From Saccopteryx bilineata (lineage: Eukaryota > Chordata > Mammalia > Chiroptera > Emballonuridae): a stretch of DNA of 64,000 nucleotides. The notes beneath the pieces are model-generated. The model saw only the letters and a program-made list of their open reading frames with translations. It did not search any database and was not told the DNA's origin. The DNA is taken from the NCBI RefSeq assembly GCF_036850765.1, contig NC_089492.1, forward strand, positions 204,661,681 through 204,725,680, given 5' to 3'. Of this stretch, positions 11,865 to 23,679 are shown one piece after another. The translations under genes and the position numbers were made by a program. Position 1 is the first letter of the stretch, and each line of letters begins with the position of its first letter.

Positions 11865-12090
11865 GATCAAATGCATATGTAGCACTTACTATGTGTCAGG
11901 CACCGTCATAAGCATTTTATAAGTATTAATTCATTTAGTCTGCATAATAATTATGTAAAGCAGTACTATTGCTATTCTTATTCTATAGATAAGGAAAACC
12001 AAGCACAGAAAGCTTGAATATAATTTGTTTCTGGTCATACAGCTATCAAATGGCAGAAGCAAGGTGTGAACCCACAAAGTGTGCACTGCC
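11865..12090 (-). repeat. MIR SINE, antisense
   Basis: A second antisense MIR directly after the previous one: 'gcacttactatgtgtcagg', 'ttcatttagtctgcataa', 'tagataaggaaaacc' and 'tgaacccacaaagtgtgc'. The two tandem copies are probably separate insertions. Confidence 0.75.
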
Positions 12091-12249
12091 ACGACTCTGC
12101 AGCAGAGGCATGTGTTGCATTTGATCAAACAGCTGTAACATGTTGTCTGTAATCAACAGTCTGGAATCTGGAAGTAATAAGCAGTTGTAAGTGACCAACA
12201 ACATGGCCAGATCTAAATTGGATCTGCTGACTTACCACTTGTTTCTCTC

Positions 12250-12660
12250 CTTCACTATGGTCACCTTTGTCCAAGCAGCCATCAGCTCTCTCTCTCTTTT
12301 TGAAATCATCATCTTATCTAGACCATTTGCGATAACCTTCTCTCTGTCTCTTGACATCTAATCTAGCCCTGTTCTTGTCCACTTCCCACACTCTAACTAA
12401 AGCGATCTTTCTGGGTCAATGCTTTATACACTGCACCACCCACTGGTCACTAAAGCAATCTTTCTAAAATGTAAATTTGACTATGTTACTTCTCTGTCCC
12501 ACCATCTCTCCTTTCCTAAGATCAACAGCAGCTTCCTACTGAATCTTAGCATATACTTTAAGATTCTTAACACTGCCTCTGGGAGTCGTGAATGATCTGC
12601 CCCTTTGTATTTCTAGGCCCAGATCCAGGCCATGGACCTCTTATTTTCTCCATACTCCCA
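12250..12660 (+). repeat. L2 fragment, sense
   Basis: 'aagcaatctttctaaaatg', 'gactatgttacttctctg', 'cagcttcctactgaatc' and 'gaatgatctgccccttt' follow sense L2. The phrase 'taaagc(a/g)atctttct' occurs twice, 58 bp apart, suggesting a short internal duplication. Confidence 0.65.
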
Positions 12661-12669
12661 AAAGATTCT

Positions 12670-13620
12670 GTTTTTAATTTTCAGCTTTAAAAATTCACCT
12701 TCATTTGATAAATAATTCTCCATATTTTCTTTCACTTTCCAACTTTGGTTCCAACTTTATTTTCTTAGATATTAGTCTCCATTTTTTTTATGATACTTTT
12801 ACTTATTTACAACTTTACAGTGCCGATCTCCTTCATATAACCCAAGTGGTAAGTTTTCTACAGGTTCTTTATTCTATATGTGGAGTCACTGGAATGCAAT
12901 TGTAAGGGATTCTTCCAAGCTGGTCCTACTGCCCTCCTCCACCCAATGGCGTGTGCTGGGAAATGCAACAGAGCAGTTTAAGCACATTTGGACAGTTCAT
13001 ATTAGCTTTCCCAGGATCTCTTCTCCAAAGGAAAATTGAATTTCAAAGCAGGATACATGTGATTGGTCATGGCTTTCTCATTAAAAATTTCTTCTTTCTT
13101 GATGAATATCAATGATTTACTCCATATTTCACCATATCTGGATTTTTTCTCTCTCTGCTGAGTTTTGTTTATCCATGGTTTTGTCAGCTCCTCCTTTGTT
13201 TCAGGAAGTCCACTCTTTACACCCGTTTTCTCTGTTTATTTCACTTGTTACTATTTTACATGGGTCATAGCCTCCTTTGGCCTTTTCTCCTTAGATTGTT
13301 AACTCTACTCTCCATGTTTTTGTCTTTTCCCTTGAAGTTTTTATTCCTTCCTCATCCTTCTTAGCTAGTTGCTCTGTTTTTCTTGGAGAAAAGCTCTGAT
13401 TACTTTATCTTGGGTGATGTGCACATCTGTTGCCAAAGGGATGAGGTACTAAGGCTCCTAGACCCTAAATTTGGGGTGCAGAGAACATAGGAATGTTCTA
13501 TAACATTAGAAAAATCTTTCTCCTAAGAAAGGCAAGGAGTTCTGAGCATACATTATAACTGGTGTTTACCATACCTATACTCACCTGGCTACTTTTGCGG
13601 TTCATTGCAAAATATACCTG
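12670..13620. other. No feature identified
   Basis: T-rich sequence with short chance open frames only. It serves as the target for the L1 insertion that begins at 13,637. Confidence 0.4.
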
Positions 13621-13636
13621 TGAAATATTTGCAAAA

Positions 13637-14461
13637 AGAGAAGTGAAGGCAAAAATTAATCAATGGGACTACATCAGACTAAGAAGTTTTTGCTCAGCAA
13701 GAGAAACTGATAACAAAATAAACAGAAAGCCAACTAAATGGGAAATGATATTTTCAAACAACAGCTCAGATAAGGGCCTAATATCCAAAATATACAAAGA
13801 ACTCATAAAACTCAACAACAAACAAACAAACAATCCCATAAAAAAATGGGAGGAGGATATGAACAGACTCTTCTCCCAGGAAGAAATACAAATGGCCAAC
13901 AGATATATGAAAAGATGCTCATCTTCTTTAGCTATTAGAGAAATGCAAATCAAAACAGCAATGAGATACCACCTCACACCTGTTCGATTAGCTATTATTA
14001 GCAAGACAGGTAATAGCAAATGTTGGAGAGGCTGTGGAGAAAAAGGAACCCTCATCCACTGTTGGTGGGAATGTAAAGTAGTACAACCATTATGGAAGAA
14101 AGTATGGTGGTTCCTCAAAAAACTGAAAATAGAACTACCTTATGACCCAGCAATCCCTCTACTGGGTATATACCCCAAAAACTCAGAAACATTGATACGT
14201 AAAGACACATGCAGCCCCATGTTTATTGCAGCATTGTTCACAGTGGCCAGGACATGGAAACAACCAAAAAGCCCATCAATAGATGACTGGATAAAGAAGA
14301 TGTGGCACATATACACTATGGAATACTACTCAGCCATAAGAAATGATGACATCGGAACATTTACAGCAAAATGGTGGGATCTAGATAACATGATACGAAG
14401 CGAAATAAGTAAATCAGAAAAAACCAGGAACTGCATTATTCCATACGTAGGTGAGACATAA
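13637..14461 (+). pseudogene. L1 ORF2p C-terminal fragment (open frame)
   Basis: An uninterrupted frame enters from flanking DNA at 13,562 and joins genuine ORF2 codons at about 13,637, giving roughly 275 codons of ORF2p C-terminus. It includes the Cys-rich motif CX3CX7HX4C (about 14,021-14,077) and the conserved [12 protein letters not shown] block. The frame ends at TAA 14,459-14,461 after Y-V-G-E-T, the usual end of this family. Endonuclease and reverse transcriptase are absent, so it cannot mobilise itself. Its open frame reflects youth rather than function. It is useful as a reference for the normal C-terminus of the full-length copy. Confidence 0.9.
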
Positions 14462-14497
14462 AAGTGAAACTAAGAGACATTGATAAGAGTGTGGTGG

Positions 14498-14560
14498 TTA
14501 CGGGGGGGAGGGGGGAGGGGGGAATGGGAGAGGGAAAGGGGGAGGGGGAGGGGCACAAAG
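14498..14560 (+). other. G-rich tract of L1 3' UTR
   Basis: Polypurine segment with repeated runs of four to seven G, as in most mammalian L1 3' UTRs. It could fold into G-quadruplexes. Confidence 0.8.
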
Positions 14561-14744
14561 AAAACAAGATAGAAGGTGACAGAGGACAATCTGACTTTGG
14601 GTGATGGGTATGCATCATAATTGAACGACAAGATACCCTGGTCTTGTTATCTTTGAATATATGTATCCTGATTTATTGATGTCACCCCATTAAAAAAAAT
14701 AAAATTATTTAAAAAAAAAAAAAAAGAAATACTTGCAAAATATA

Positions 14745-15405
14745 ACAATGTAAAATTTTATTATAATTTATTTTGTTACAAATTAGAACTATATAGATAA
14801 CAGATACCAAAATATATCAACATAATACTTTCTTCTGAGTGTATTTTTTCAGACAATATTGACCCCAAATATATGTTTATTATTCTATTTTCCCCAAAGA
14901 ATCTCTCCCTATTATTGCAGAAAAGCAGAAATTACTCTAACACTCAAATAAATCACAGAGCAATTCTCTTACTAATCACACATAGACTCTTTGAAGAGCC
15001 AAATTCTCTCTTTCCTACTTACTCACTTTCTTGTGCATCAACCAGTAGGATATGAAGGTGATTTCAATGATTTGTGTTTCCAAATCCACCAAGCAGCAGT
15101 CATTGTTCTTGAGAACAACTCAAGGAACATAGATATCTCACTCTGGATTGTGCAATACACTCTTGGCCCTCCACCAAGTAGCATTTATTTAAGCTGGAAG
15201 AAAGGGTCAATACTCAACAAATGTCTATGGAACATTATTTAGTTAGTTAAATATGGAAGTGTTCAGAGAGAAAATATAACCTTTTCCCCTAAGTGGCTCA
15301 CAGTCTACTAGAGAATATTAACAAATAAGCACACAATTCAAATGCAATATGATTATTACTATACCAGAGCAGTAGAAGTACTGTAGAAGCTTGCAGAAGG
15401 GTCAG
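14745..15405. other. No feature identified
   Basis: AT-rich single-copy-looking sequence between the L1 fragment and a MaLR LTR. Confidence 0.4.
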
Positions 15406-15407
15406 TG

Positions 15408-15785
15408 TCATAGTCTGGTTGGGCTACTATAATAAATACCATAGACTAGTTGGCTTAAAAAACAGAAATTTATTTTCTCAGAGTTCTCGGGGCTGGGAAT
15501 TCCAAGATCAAGGTGCTGGTCAATTTGGTTCCTGGTGAAACCTCTCTTCCTGGCTTGCAGAAAAGTTGCCTTCCTGCTGTGTCCTTACATGATGGAGAGA
15601 AGGAGAGCATGCTTTCTGGTGTCTCTTCTGAGAAGAGCACTAATCCCATCATGAGGGCCTCACCCACCTGATCTCATAGAACCCTAATTACTTTCCAAAG
15701 GCCTCATCTCCAAATGCCATCATTTAGAAGGGTAGGGTTTCAACATATAAATTTAGAAAGGACATAATTCAGTCCATAATAGGTA
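15408..15785 (-). mobile_element. MaLR (MST/MLT1-type) LTR, antisense
   Basis: Plus-strand text runs 'ggttgggctactataataaatacc', 'cttaaaaaacagaaatttatttt', 'ccaagatcaaggtgctgg', 'tggcttgcagaaaagttgcc', 'ctccaaatgccatcattt' and 'ttcaacatataaatttag'. That is the reverse complement of MST/MLT1 LTRs. The AATAAA equivalent is the 'ttattt' near 15,470. Confidence 0.8.
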
Positions 15786-15789
15786 TCAA

Positions 15790-16135
15790 TTCCTATTAAG
15801 TAGTTCTGCAGGAGAAGATGGTTTAAGTTAATAAGCCATCTTCTATAATATTATTAGATAATAAGCATAATATAATAGAACCATAGGGCCAAAACTGCTA
15901 AAAATCTACCTATATTTAGGTTGATGCTCCCAGGCGTGTGAATGGTATACCTGTGCACTATCCAGCTTTAGAGGGTGCCATTAAGTTGATTGTTATAGCT
16001 TTGTGTTTAATATAATTTTTAAACAGAAGTAAATTATTTTAAACAAGGAATACATTTTTTCAAATTTGCACATGTTGTTGGTGACAAGATTAAATATATA
16101 CTCATAATATTCAAGGCTGTTAACAATTTTATTCA
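15790..16135. other. No feature identified
   Basis: AT-rich sequence with nothing recognised. Confidence 0.35.
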
Positions 16136-16139
16136 TTAT

Positions 16140-16385
16140 AATTGCCAATATTTATTGTATGCTTTCTGTGTGCCAGGATGATGTGAGATGCTTTGCATAT
16201 TATATTTCATTTGTTCTGCCAAACATGAGATGGGTATATCCCCACTTAACAGCTGTAGGACTCAGGGCTCAGTGGAACTAGGTGCACAGTTGCTAAGTAC
16301 TGGTTGAGCCAGAGTTTGCATGCAAAGGGCCTGCCTCTGAGATAAAACTCTTAGCCCGTCTGCTCTACTGCCTGTGCCCCTGACT
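16140..16385 (-). repeat. MIR SINE, antisense
   Basis: 'aatatttattgtatgctttctgtgtgccagg', 'tttcatttgttctgcc' and 'ggttgagccagagtttgc' follow antisense MIR. Confidence 0.6.
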
Positions 16386-16389
16386 CTCA

Positions 16390-17450
16390 CTGCCTGACAA
16401 ACCTTTCACCCTTCCATGAATTAGGTGCCAAGTCAGACACACAGACGTAGGTTTCTTTCCTTACTGCTAGCCCAGATTTTCTACTCCAAATAGCCAATGT
16501 CTGGTCCTGTTACCTCTGGCCCGCTGTATCCTATCCTACGCTGAGTACAGCTGGAGCTGTCAGCATGCCAGGAAACACTTAGCAAGGAAAGGAGGAAAGA
16601 AGTACAGTGCATGTGTGTTGCCAGTTGTTTAAAATGGGCCAATTACCTCAAACTGTAAAAACATACTCAAGTTTAAATACCTACAAATCACTTTAACAAA
16701 TTTAGTCACAGAAAATTCTCACTGCTTGCTTCATGTGCGCTGTATAAATGCAGCTTGTTTGAGAAGCATATAGTTGACTAAGTAGAGGCAGTTAGCAGTC
16801 ATTTCTCTCTCATACCCACATATTTTAAGATCTGCAGATACGTAAAAGCAGTTAAGTATGTGTAACCTAAATGGTACTGTCTTATGAAGACTGAAAATAA
16901 ACCACCTCATTTCCTACTCCCCTTTTCTATGTGTTTTTGGGGTGGTATTTTTGTTCATGGTTTTGGTCTCAGTGATCAATTGGAGGCCTGTAGGTGCAGA
17001 AGGGAGATGATCATTGAATCCACAGGAGCTGCAATGCCATCGGTAAGGGTAGTGGCCTGACAGCAGGCCACAATAACACCTAGAAGCTAAGAGCCAGTCG
17101 CAAAGTTGAATGTAAAACCACACAGAGGTCAAGGAGGAAGTAGCCAACTCATATCAGACAGTTCCTCTCCTGTTGTAGCAAGAAAGGAGTTGGTGAGAAG
17201 GAAGCATGAGCTTCAAAACAATTATGCTGTGTTCATTCTAGAGGAATTATTCCATTTGGGGGTTAATTGCTGTAGCGTGAACCCAGACATTGTCTAATTA
17301 GGAATAAGCTTGTACTTGGGAACAATTACCCAGCTAATTGGTCTAGTACACGTATAGCTCTGAAGACTGGTGTTAAGAAACAATGGTAAGAGACAGAGTC
17401 CTTCCGAGTCTGGGGTGTTTCACGGAAAGGGCACAGAATGCCAGTTGGAA
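16390..17450. other. No feature identified
   Basis: No recognised repeat, RNA or coding exon. The short open frames on either strand have no family features. Confidence 0.4.
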
Positions 17451-17454
17451 AAAA

Positions 17455-17565
17455 AACTTATGGATCATTTGGGCCACAGGCTCATTTTGTAAATGAGGTC
17501 CCTGGCTCACAGAAGGTTGATGGCAGGGCAGCATTAGAATGTAGTTCCCTCCTGTCTCTCAGCCC
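17455..17565 (-). repeat. MIR-like fragment
   Basis: 'ctcattttgtaaatgaggtccc', 'ctcacagaaggttgatggc' and 'gcattagaatgtagttc' suggest the distal part of an antisense MIR. Confidence 0.4.
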
Positions 17566-17819
17566 ACTATTGGTTGACTGATAGCCATACTGTTTGATTG
17601 ACAGGATCCAAATAATAGCAAAAAACTGGCACAGCTAGAAGCTGAAAGCCAGACCTGACCACAAGGAAGGTTTTGAAGAGGGAGAGTGAATTGTATGTTT
17701 GTGCCCCATCCATTCCATTCCTCGGATTCCAACTTGCCTAGAAGAAATGCAAATGAGAAGGGGCCCAGGTCTTCCTAGCACTTCCAGATTTTCATTTATT
17801 TCAACAAAACCATCCATGT

Positions 17820-17930
17820 CCAGAATAAATGTTTATTGATCCTCTATTATGTGGCAGACGCTAGGCTAGCTGCTAGGGACGCAAACAAACAGGGGTTAGA
17901 CTGGAAGCTTCTAGCACAATTGCTTTTCAT
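17820..17930 (-). repeat. L2 3' end, antisense
   Basis: 'gaataaatgtttattgatcctctattatgtggcag' style text followed by 'ctagctgctagggacgcaaac' is the antisense L2 terminus. Confidence 0.6.
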
Positions 17931-17957
17931 ATGTGGTGAAAAGGGCAGATTGCCTAC

Positions 17958-18808
17958 CAGTGGTTCTCAAACTTTCTGAAGTCGGGGCGCATTTAAAATC
18001 CTACAAATAATTGTAGGCGTACTATATACAAATTTCTGAGAAATATGTTATAATAATTAAGTCAAATATTAAAGGAAAAAATATAAAGTCCAATGTGATT
18101 TATGGTAATTAAATGAAATAAATATGACAAAATTAAATTTATTCTGACATTAGAAAACATTTTTAGGTTACATTTTTTGAGTTATGCTTTTTAGAATTTG
18201 TAAAAAAGAAGAGTTAAAAATTAAAAAATGATTAAAAAGTTATTTTTTTTAATATATAGATACATTCTTAGTAAGATTTAGTAAATTCGTCAGGTCCTGG
18301 TACAAATGTGTTAAGTTTTTTCATTCTTGTGTTTATGAGAAACATGAGCCTGATGTGTCCTAGTGATTTCTTCAATGTTTGGGCATATATTTGAAAGGCA
18401 AACTCTCATTTCCTTGTCAATACATTGAAGAATTCCTCTCTTTTTACTCTTAATTGTGTTGAGTGCAGAAAACCCCCACCATACATATCATCTTAACTTC
18501 ACACCAAACAAAGGATAGAAGAAACTTGCCTCCAGTCTTTCCGGGGAGCTCGGAGGGTAGTGTAAACAATCCAGCACCACAGCTTAACAGCCTTTTGCAA
18601 CCTAATCAGGCAAGTGAGGTGGTGGGTTAGGCAGACTGTCAGCTTATAGCCAATTCCCCATACCTCTGTCCCCCAAAAATCTAAACTCCAAAAACTCTGT
18701 TGGTTTTGGTCCCCAGCAAGCACATATTTCTCTGGAATACCATAAGGCACACCTGGAAATCTTCTAGGGTGCACTAGTGTGCCCTGGAACACATTTTGAG
18801 AACCACTG
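17958..18808 (-). mobile_element. hAT-Charlie DNA transposon
   Basis: The left end starts 'cagtggttctcaaactttc' and the right end finishes 'cattttgagaaccactg', giving a terminal inverted repeat of about 14 bp with the CAGTGGTTCTCAAA signature of MER5/Charlie elements. The right flank GCCTAGAC (18,809-18,816) fits the nTCTAGAn-like 8-bp target of the group. The left flank (GCCTAC) is an imperfect copy. A transposase C-terminus survives on the minus strand at about 18,311-18,475, so the element is oriented minus and is a decayed, internally deleted copy. Confidence 0.85.
18311..18475 (-). pseudogene. hAT transposase C-terminal (dimerisation) relic
   Basis: A minus-strand frame is open for about 54 codons to a TAA at 18,313-18,311. 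It carries S-A-L-N-T-I-K-S-K-K-R, then L-S-N-I-C-P-N-I-E-E-I and A-H-V-S-H-K-H-K. This is the hATC dimerisation region seen in Charlie transposases and in domesticated relatives such as ZBED proteins. Upstream coding is lost to deletion and mutation. It is a relic, not a domesticated gene, because nothing else of the protein remains open. Confidence 0.75.
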
Positions 18809-18814
18809 GCCTAG

Positions 18815-19420
18815 ACTATTGTCAGAGGATAACTTGCTCTTCTGTTCATATGCCCTCTACTACTCAGTATGGTTAGCGAAATCCTTTGTAGGGAAAAAAG
18901 AGTGGTTGTGTATTCACCAGTAGAAGTTAGAGATAGTATAAATACAGAAAAAAATCTTCTGCCCCAAATAAAGCCAGTACATTTCTTTATATTTTCAAAT
19001 ATGTTCATTAATAACATTCCACAATATCTATATTTTATTTCAGCTTGTCTAATTGAAAAACAAACACACTCAAAGATATAATAGGTCCTTTTAGTTTTCT
19101 TGACCATCTAGAAACAAGCTATTCTTTATTGAAAAGAAGATATTTAAGAGAATTCTCTTTTCTATGGAAACTTGATCATTATCAAGGGACTTTTCTCCTA
19201 GGAATTAAACCTTACATAGCAACTGCATACATAATAAAAGCAGTGTCAAAATTACATGTCTTCTGGGAGACAGAGTAAGGGAAGAGGTGTGGAGGGTGTT
19301 TAGGGTAATGTACAACAGAGTGGAAAGTGAGAGTTGATCAGTTTACAAAGCTACCAGCTCAGCTCAATGAACAACCCACACCAAAAGGGAGCCTTCAAAT
19401 GTTGTTTGTGTTTTTTCATT
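18815..19420. other. No feature identified
   Basis: AT-rich sequence with short chance frames on both strands (for example 18,811-19,107 minus) and no recognisable family. Confidence 0.4.
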
Positions 19421-19424
19421 ACAG

Positions 19425-19545
19425 ACTTACTCATTCAACAAATATTTGGACAACAATATTCCAAGCTTCAACAAACGTTCCAAGCCCTTTGTTAGTTGCT
19501 GAGTAAAGAGGATAAAATAAAGCAGATTCAGCCTCTGATTTCATG
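19425..19545 (-). repeat. L2 3' end, antisense
   Basis: 'actcattcaacaaatatttgg', 'tgttagttgctgagtaaag' and 'gcagattcagcctctgatttcatgag' style text is antisense L2. Confidence 0.55.
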
Positions 19546-19599
19546 AGTTAGGTAGTGTGGTGAGGAGATAAAACATCGCGTATCACATGCATCAGTCAT

Positions 19600-19790
19600 C
19601 CTGGGCTGTGATGCTACAGTACAAATAACTCCTAATCCTAGTGACTCAAAACAACAACAAAGGTTTATATCTTATTCCTTTGTGGCAGAGAAAGAATGAT
19701 GGCACACAATGGCTCCAGAATTTTTTCTCAGAGCTCGTGCCCTTGCTCAAAGTAAATCACATGGTCTAACTTGATATCAATGGGATGGGG
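19600..19790 (-). repeat. MaLR LTR fragment, antisense
   Basis: 'atgctacagtacaaataactcc', 'gactcaaaacaacaacaaagg' and 'caaagtaaatcacatggtc' resemble the 3' portion of an antisense MLT1-type LTR. Confidence 0.45.
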
Positions 19791-20149
19791 ACTTTTAATT
19801 CCTCCAACAGAGAGGAGTCTGGTAGAAAGGACAGCAAATATTTTTGAACAAGTAATACAAATATACCAAAATTTAGATAGATATAAAAATTAATAATGAT
19901 AAGAAAAGCTATGGGGAAAAGACCAGAGGTTTGTGGTGAAGAATAGCAATGAGAATGGTTTAGGCTGCTGGTGCTGGTGTAGGCAGCCCTGGAGAAGTTT
20001 CCTGAGGATGCACCATCTCGGCTCAAACACAGAAGACGAAGAGAAGCTAGCCAGTGGAAAGGCTGGAAGAAGAGTGTAACAGACAGAGGAAAAGCATGTA
20101 TAGGAGGCATGGAAGAGCTTGGCATGTTGGAGGTGTGGACAGAGTCACC

Positions 20150-20345
20150 ACCATATAATGCCAAGAGTGGAGGACCTGGAGCCGGACGTCCAAGATTTAA
20201 ATCCTAGATCTATCTCTTATTAGCCATATCTTATTATGTGTAATTTTCTCATGTATAATACCAGGAATAACTGTTCTGACCTTGTAGGATTGCTGTGAGG
20301 ATTCAGTGTGTTTGACTCGTGACAGTTATTATTAAAAGAAAGAAA
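20150..20345 (+). repeat. MIR SINE, sense
   Basis: 'ggagccggacgtccaagatttaaatcc', 'tcttattagccatatc', 'ccttgtaggattgctgtgagg' and 'gacagttattattaaaag' follow sense MIR. Confidence 0.65.
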
Positions 20346-20349
20346 CCCC

Positions 20350-21560
20350 TGGTGGCTGAGATGTCGTGAAGAGACAAAGAGTGAAAGAAATGAGGCTGGA
20401 GGGTAGCCGCTTCTGCTGGGGCCATAAAGGACGGGATCGGACTTTGGATTTTAATCCTGAATATAATATGTTGTAGTGGGGGTGTCACTTAGTTCAATTT
20501 ATACTTTATGAAAGTCTCATATCATATTCTGGGGATTGAGATATTCTTCATCTGAACAACTATAAGTTGTTGAAACAAAATAAAATCTTAGAGAGATCAT
20601 GAGAAAGGGTGGACAGAGGGAAGGAATGGGGAAGGGAGAGAAAAATGCATTTCAGATGAGAAAAGATCACTGGGAGAAGGGAGAGAGATGAGAGAAGAGA
20701 ACTTTCTCCCCCCACCCCAACACATGGCTCTAATTTGCCCAATACTAGAAAGAAAAAAACTGTTTTACTCAGCTTGCCAAGAAGACAGAGGGTGGCAGGA
20801 GCTCCTCTTGTTAAGGTCTCAGCAGCTGGGTAGCAGTCACAATGAAAGGCAGGCAACTGAGTGGGCTGAGCTGCAGCCTGGCTCAGGGAGGGGTCCCCTG
20901 ACCTCTGAAGCAGTAGGTAGAAAGGGGTGGCTCATCACTGCTCTGATGATACCAGTATGAAAGTAGCTTTCACAAGTAAACAAATTCTTCTGGAAAATGG
21001 CTCAGTCCTTTGGCTTCCTCTAAACTAGCACATTCTCCCTCAGTCACCCCTGGTCCTACCTTTCCGTCCCTCACCTGGTAGCATAGGCAGCTGCTAGGAC
21101 ACAGGGGTGCAGGGCTGGACAAGGCTTTTTGCACTTTTGTGGTGCTATGCCTTTGGAGAGATGGCATTGCTTCATCAGCTGGATGACAAAACACTGTTAA
21201 TGGCACCAATAAAGAAGTGTGAATGTAATTTTCTCTCTCTCATATTTCCTCAGTATTTGGCATATTATTTAACAGATCAACTGGCCTGTCATGATCCTTC
21301 CTGAAGCCAAATGTTTCTTTTTGTGCTGGAAAAGTCCTAAAATACAGTGTAGCTCAGATAGAAGCTCATCAGTCAGAAATAGGTGGTATACATCTGGAAC
21401 ATATGAACGATACCAAATGAGAAAGTGATTGAGTTCACCACAAGCTTTGAAAGCTTTTGCAAAGGGTGGTTACAGCCTTTGAAGTGTACTAGTGCTTTGG
21501 AGGAGAGAGCAACTAGGGAGAAAATGTATAACCCTACTTCTTTCACCATATTAAAAAATA
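20350..21560. other. No feature identified
   Basis: Purine-rich at 20,580-20,700. No recognised repeat or credible exon. Confidence 0.4.
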
Positions 21561-21563
21561 AAA

Positions 21564-21594
21564 ATGTGTGTGTGTGTGTGTGTGTGTGTGTGTT
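21564..21594 (+). repeat. (TG)n microsatellite
   Basis: Uninterrupted TG dinucleotide run of about 14 to 15 units. Confidence 0.95.
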
Positions 21595-21689
21595 GAGTTG
21601 GAAGAGATGTAAAACTGAGAATATATGTGATCAGAATAAAGGCAATATTTTTAGCTCTGGAGTAAGCATATCTGGCTGTGATCACAGCT

Positions 21690-21875
21690 ACCATTTATTG
21701 AGGGAAAACTCTTGAACCAGGCACTGTTTGGACACTTTGCTGTATTAACTCAATCCTCACAACTAGCACATGAAGTGGGCATTATTATCACTCCACTCAA
21801 TAGGTGACATAACTAAGTTAGGTAATTTACCCAGCGTTGTACAGCTTATAAAGCTGGGCAATCTGGCTTCGGTCT
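21690..21875 (-). repeat. MIR SINE, antisense
   Basis: 'ctaccatttattgagggaaaac', 'aaccaggcactgtttggac', 'attaactcaatcctcacaac' and 'ccagcgttgtacagcttataaagc' follow antisense MIR. Confidence 0.75.
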
Positions 21876-21879
21876 GATC

Positions 21880-23415
21880 ACGTTGCCATCACACACACAC
21901 TAACCTTCCGGGATACAGATGATGAAGGGAGAGGGACAACACAGCACAGGCACACTTGATGATATCCATGACATGCAAGGGGTTGGAAGGATGTACACAC
22001 ATAGTCTTATATAAGCGTGGACATTTTCAGGAAGAAAGAGCCAAGAAGCTCTTATCTTTGCCAAGTTGTACTGGGTGGAGATTGCAGAGGGAGACTTTTC
22101 ACCTTATATCTATTTCCATTTATCATTTTTGACCATGGCTATGTTTTGCTACTGTGATTAAATATATTTTGAGATTTTTTTAAAGACAGATCTAATTTTT
22201 TTCCCTACACATTCACTAAACCATACATAACTGGAGGGTTTTTGATTAATTTTCAACAGAAAAAAAAAAAACTTGAAAAGATGTTGATGTATCATTTCCA
22301 TGTGTGCTCATTTTTAAACAACCAACATGGAAGTTGCAATTCCCAAAGCAGGGCATTACAACTTTGAAGTTTCAGGGTTGTCTGTTCATTAATTTCTCAG
22401 GGAGTAGGGGAAAGAAGATATTCAAGCATAAGTTCTCAAAGCTTTTGGGTATTTTCCCCCTTTGCTTTTTCTTACAATCTGTATCTAGCCCTCTGGCACC
22501 AGTCTTACCTAGTACAATGTTTTTATTTTTAAAAGAATTTAAGATTATTTGAAACTAATTAGGGGTAAATCTAATATAAATAAATTATATTTGACAACTT
22601 TATGAGTTATATTAAAAATAATGATGCATGTATAATCAAATACCCTGAAAAACAAATCTATCCAGAATCACTTTCTAAAAATGCCAGGAAAAACGATATA
22701 AAAATGGACTCTGTAAAAACATACTGTCATTCATGTTGCCAAATATAATTCCACTCAGGGCATTTTTGGGTGTCTTTTATCAACATCTTCCTTTTACCTT
22801 TGAAATCAGTCCTTTCTCTCCACCTGTGAACTACTAGATGAAAACCAGAGCAATTAGCCAGCATAATTTGACAGTTATTTTAAAAATTGGCTCTTAAATT
22901 ATGAGACAGTTCTGACTAGGCATGTGATTACTTCACAAGGGAATTTCCCCCAAGTGTTTACTTGTCTATGTGAATTTCTGCTGTGAAACTAGTCATTGCA
23001 ATGTTGTATTGGGCCAGATAATAAGTCAGATTTGCTTTGTGTGAAGAAAATTGCTGCTGGATTTGTATCATTGTAAGCCAGTCTATGAGTTAAATACACA
23101 AATTACCACCTAATTGTTCCAATATGAATACAACTGAAAATTCACCTCCATATTCCTAGTTAGGAGGATGGTTCCATTGACAGTACCAAATACCACAATA
23201 AATTCTTAAAACTAAACACTTAAAATATTTGTCCCTGAACTCTATCTATCTTAATTCATAGCCGTGAATATTGAGTTCCCATAAGGCGGGAAACCCAGCT
23301 ACAGGCACTAGGAATTCAAGAACGAGTAAGACATGAAACTCCTAGCAAGAATCTCAGAGTCTGTGTGTGGCAAGCAGGGGGCATGGGCCACAAAAGAGAA
23401 AGGAAATGGCATCCA
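21880..23415. other. No feature identified
   Basis: About 1.5 kb of AT-rich, single-copy-looking DNA with no recognised element. Confidence 0.4.
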
Positions 23416-23419
23416 ATAG

Positions 23420-23630
23420 ACACTTTCCTCAGGCCAGGTGCTCTGCTAGGAGCTTTACACAGACTCTCTTATTTAATCCTCTCCCACAATTCTGCCAAAG
23501 GGGTTTTCCCTCCCCATTTCATACACATTCAGAGAGTAAATAACTTTCCCAAGAGCACATGGCAGGAATGGGATTTGAACCCATCAGTGCCTGACTCAGC
23601 TCAGTAGTTTCTATTTCATGACTCCTCTGG
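23420..23630 (-). repeat. MIR SINE, antisense
   Basis: 'ccaggtgctctgctaggagc', 'cttatttaatcctctccc', 'acattcagagagtaaataac' and 'ggaatgggatttgaaccc' are strong antisense MIR landmarks. Confidence 0.75.
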
Positions 23631-23679
23631 ATAGAAAACACTGTCTTTTTCTTCTACTAATAAAACTTTTTAAGCTTAT

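Larger units (their letters stand above)
13637..14725 (+). mobile_element. L1: 5'-truncated LINE-1 insertion
   Basis: Carries the last part of L1 ORF2, a G-rich 3' UTR and a poly(A) tail. It is flanked by a 15-bp duplication with one mismatch: 'gaaatatttgcaaaa' at 13622-13636 and 'gaaatacttgcaaaa' at 14726-14740. Aligned by eye to the full-length copy at 46,588, it starts at the equivalent of about 53,279 and is very similar throughout, so it belongs to the same or a closely related subfamily. The 5' truncation is normal for target-primed reverse transcription that stops early. Confidence 0.95.

Noticed and set aside
13669..14118. 149-codon minus-strand ORF
   Set aside because: It is the shadow of L1 ORF2; the same antisense frame appears at 53,435-53,761 in the other copy.
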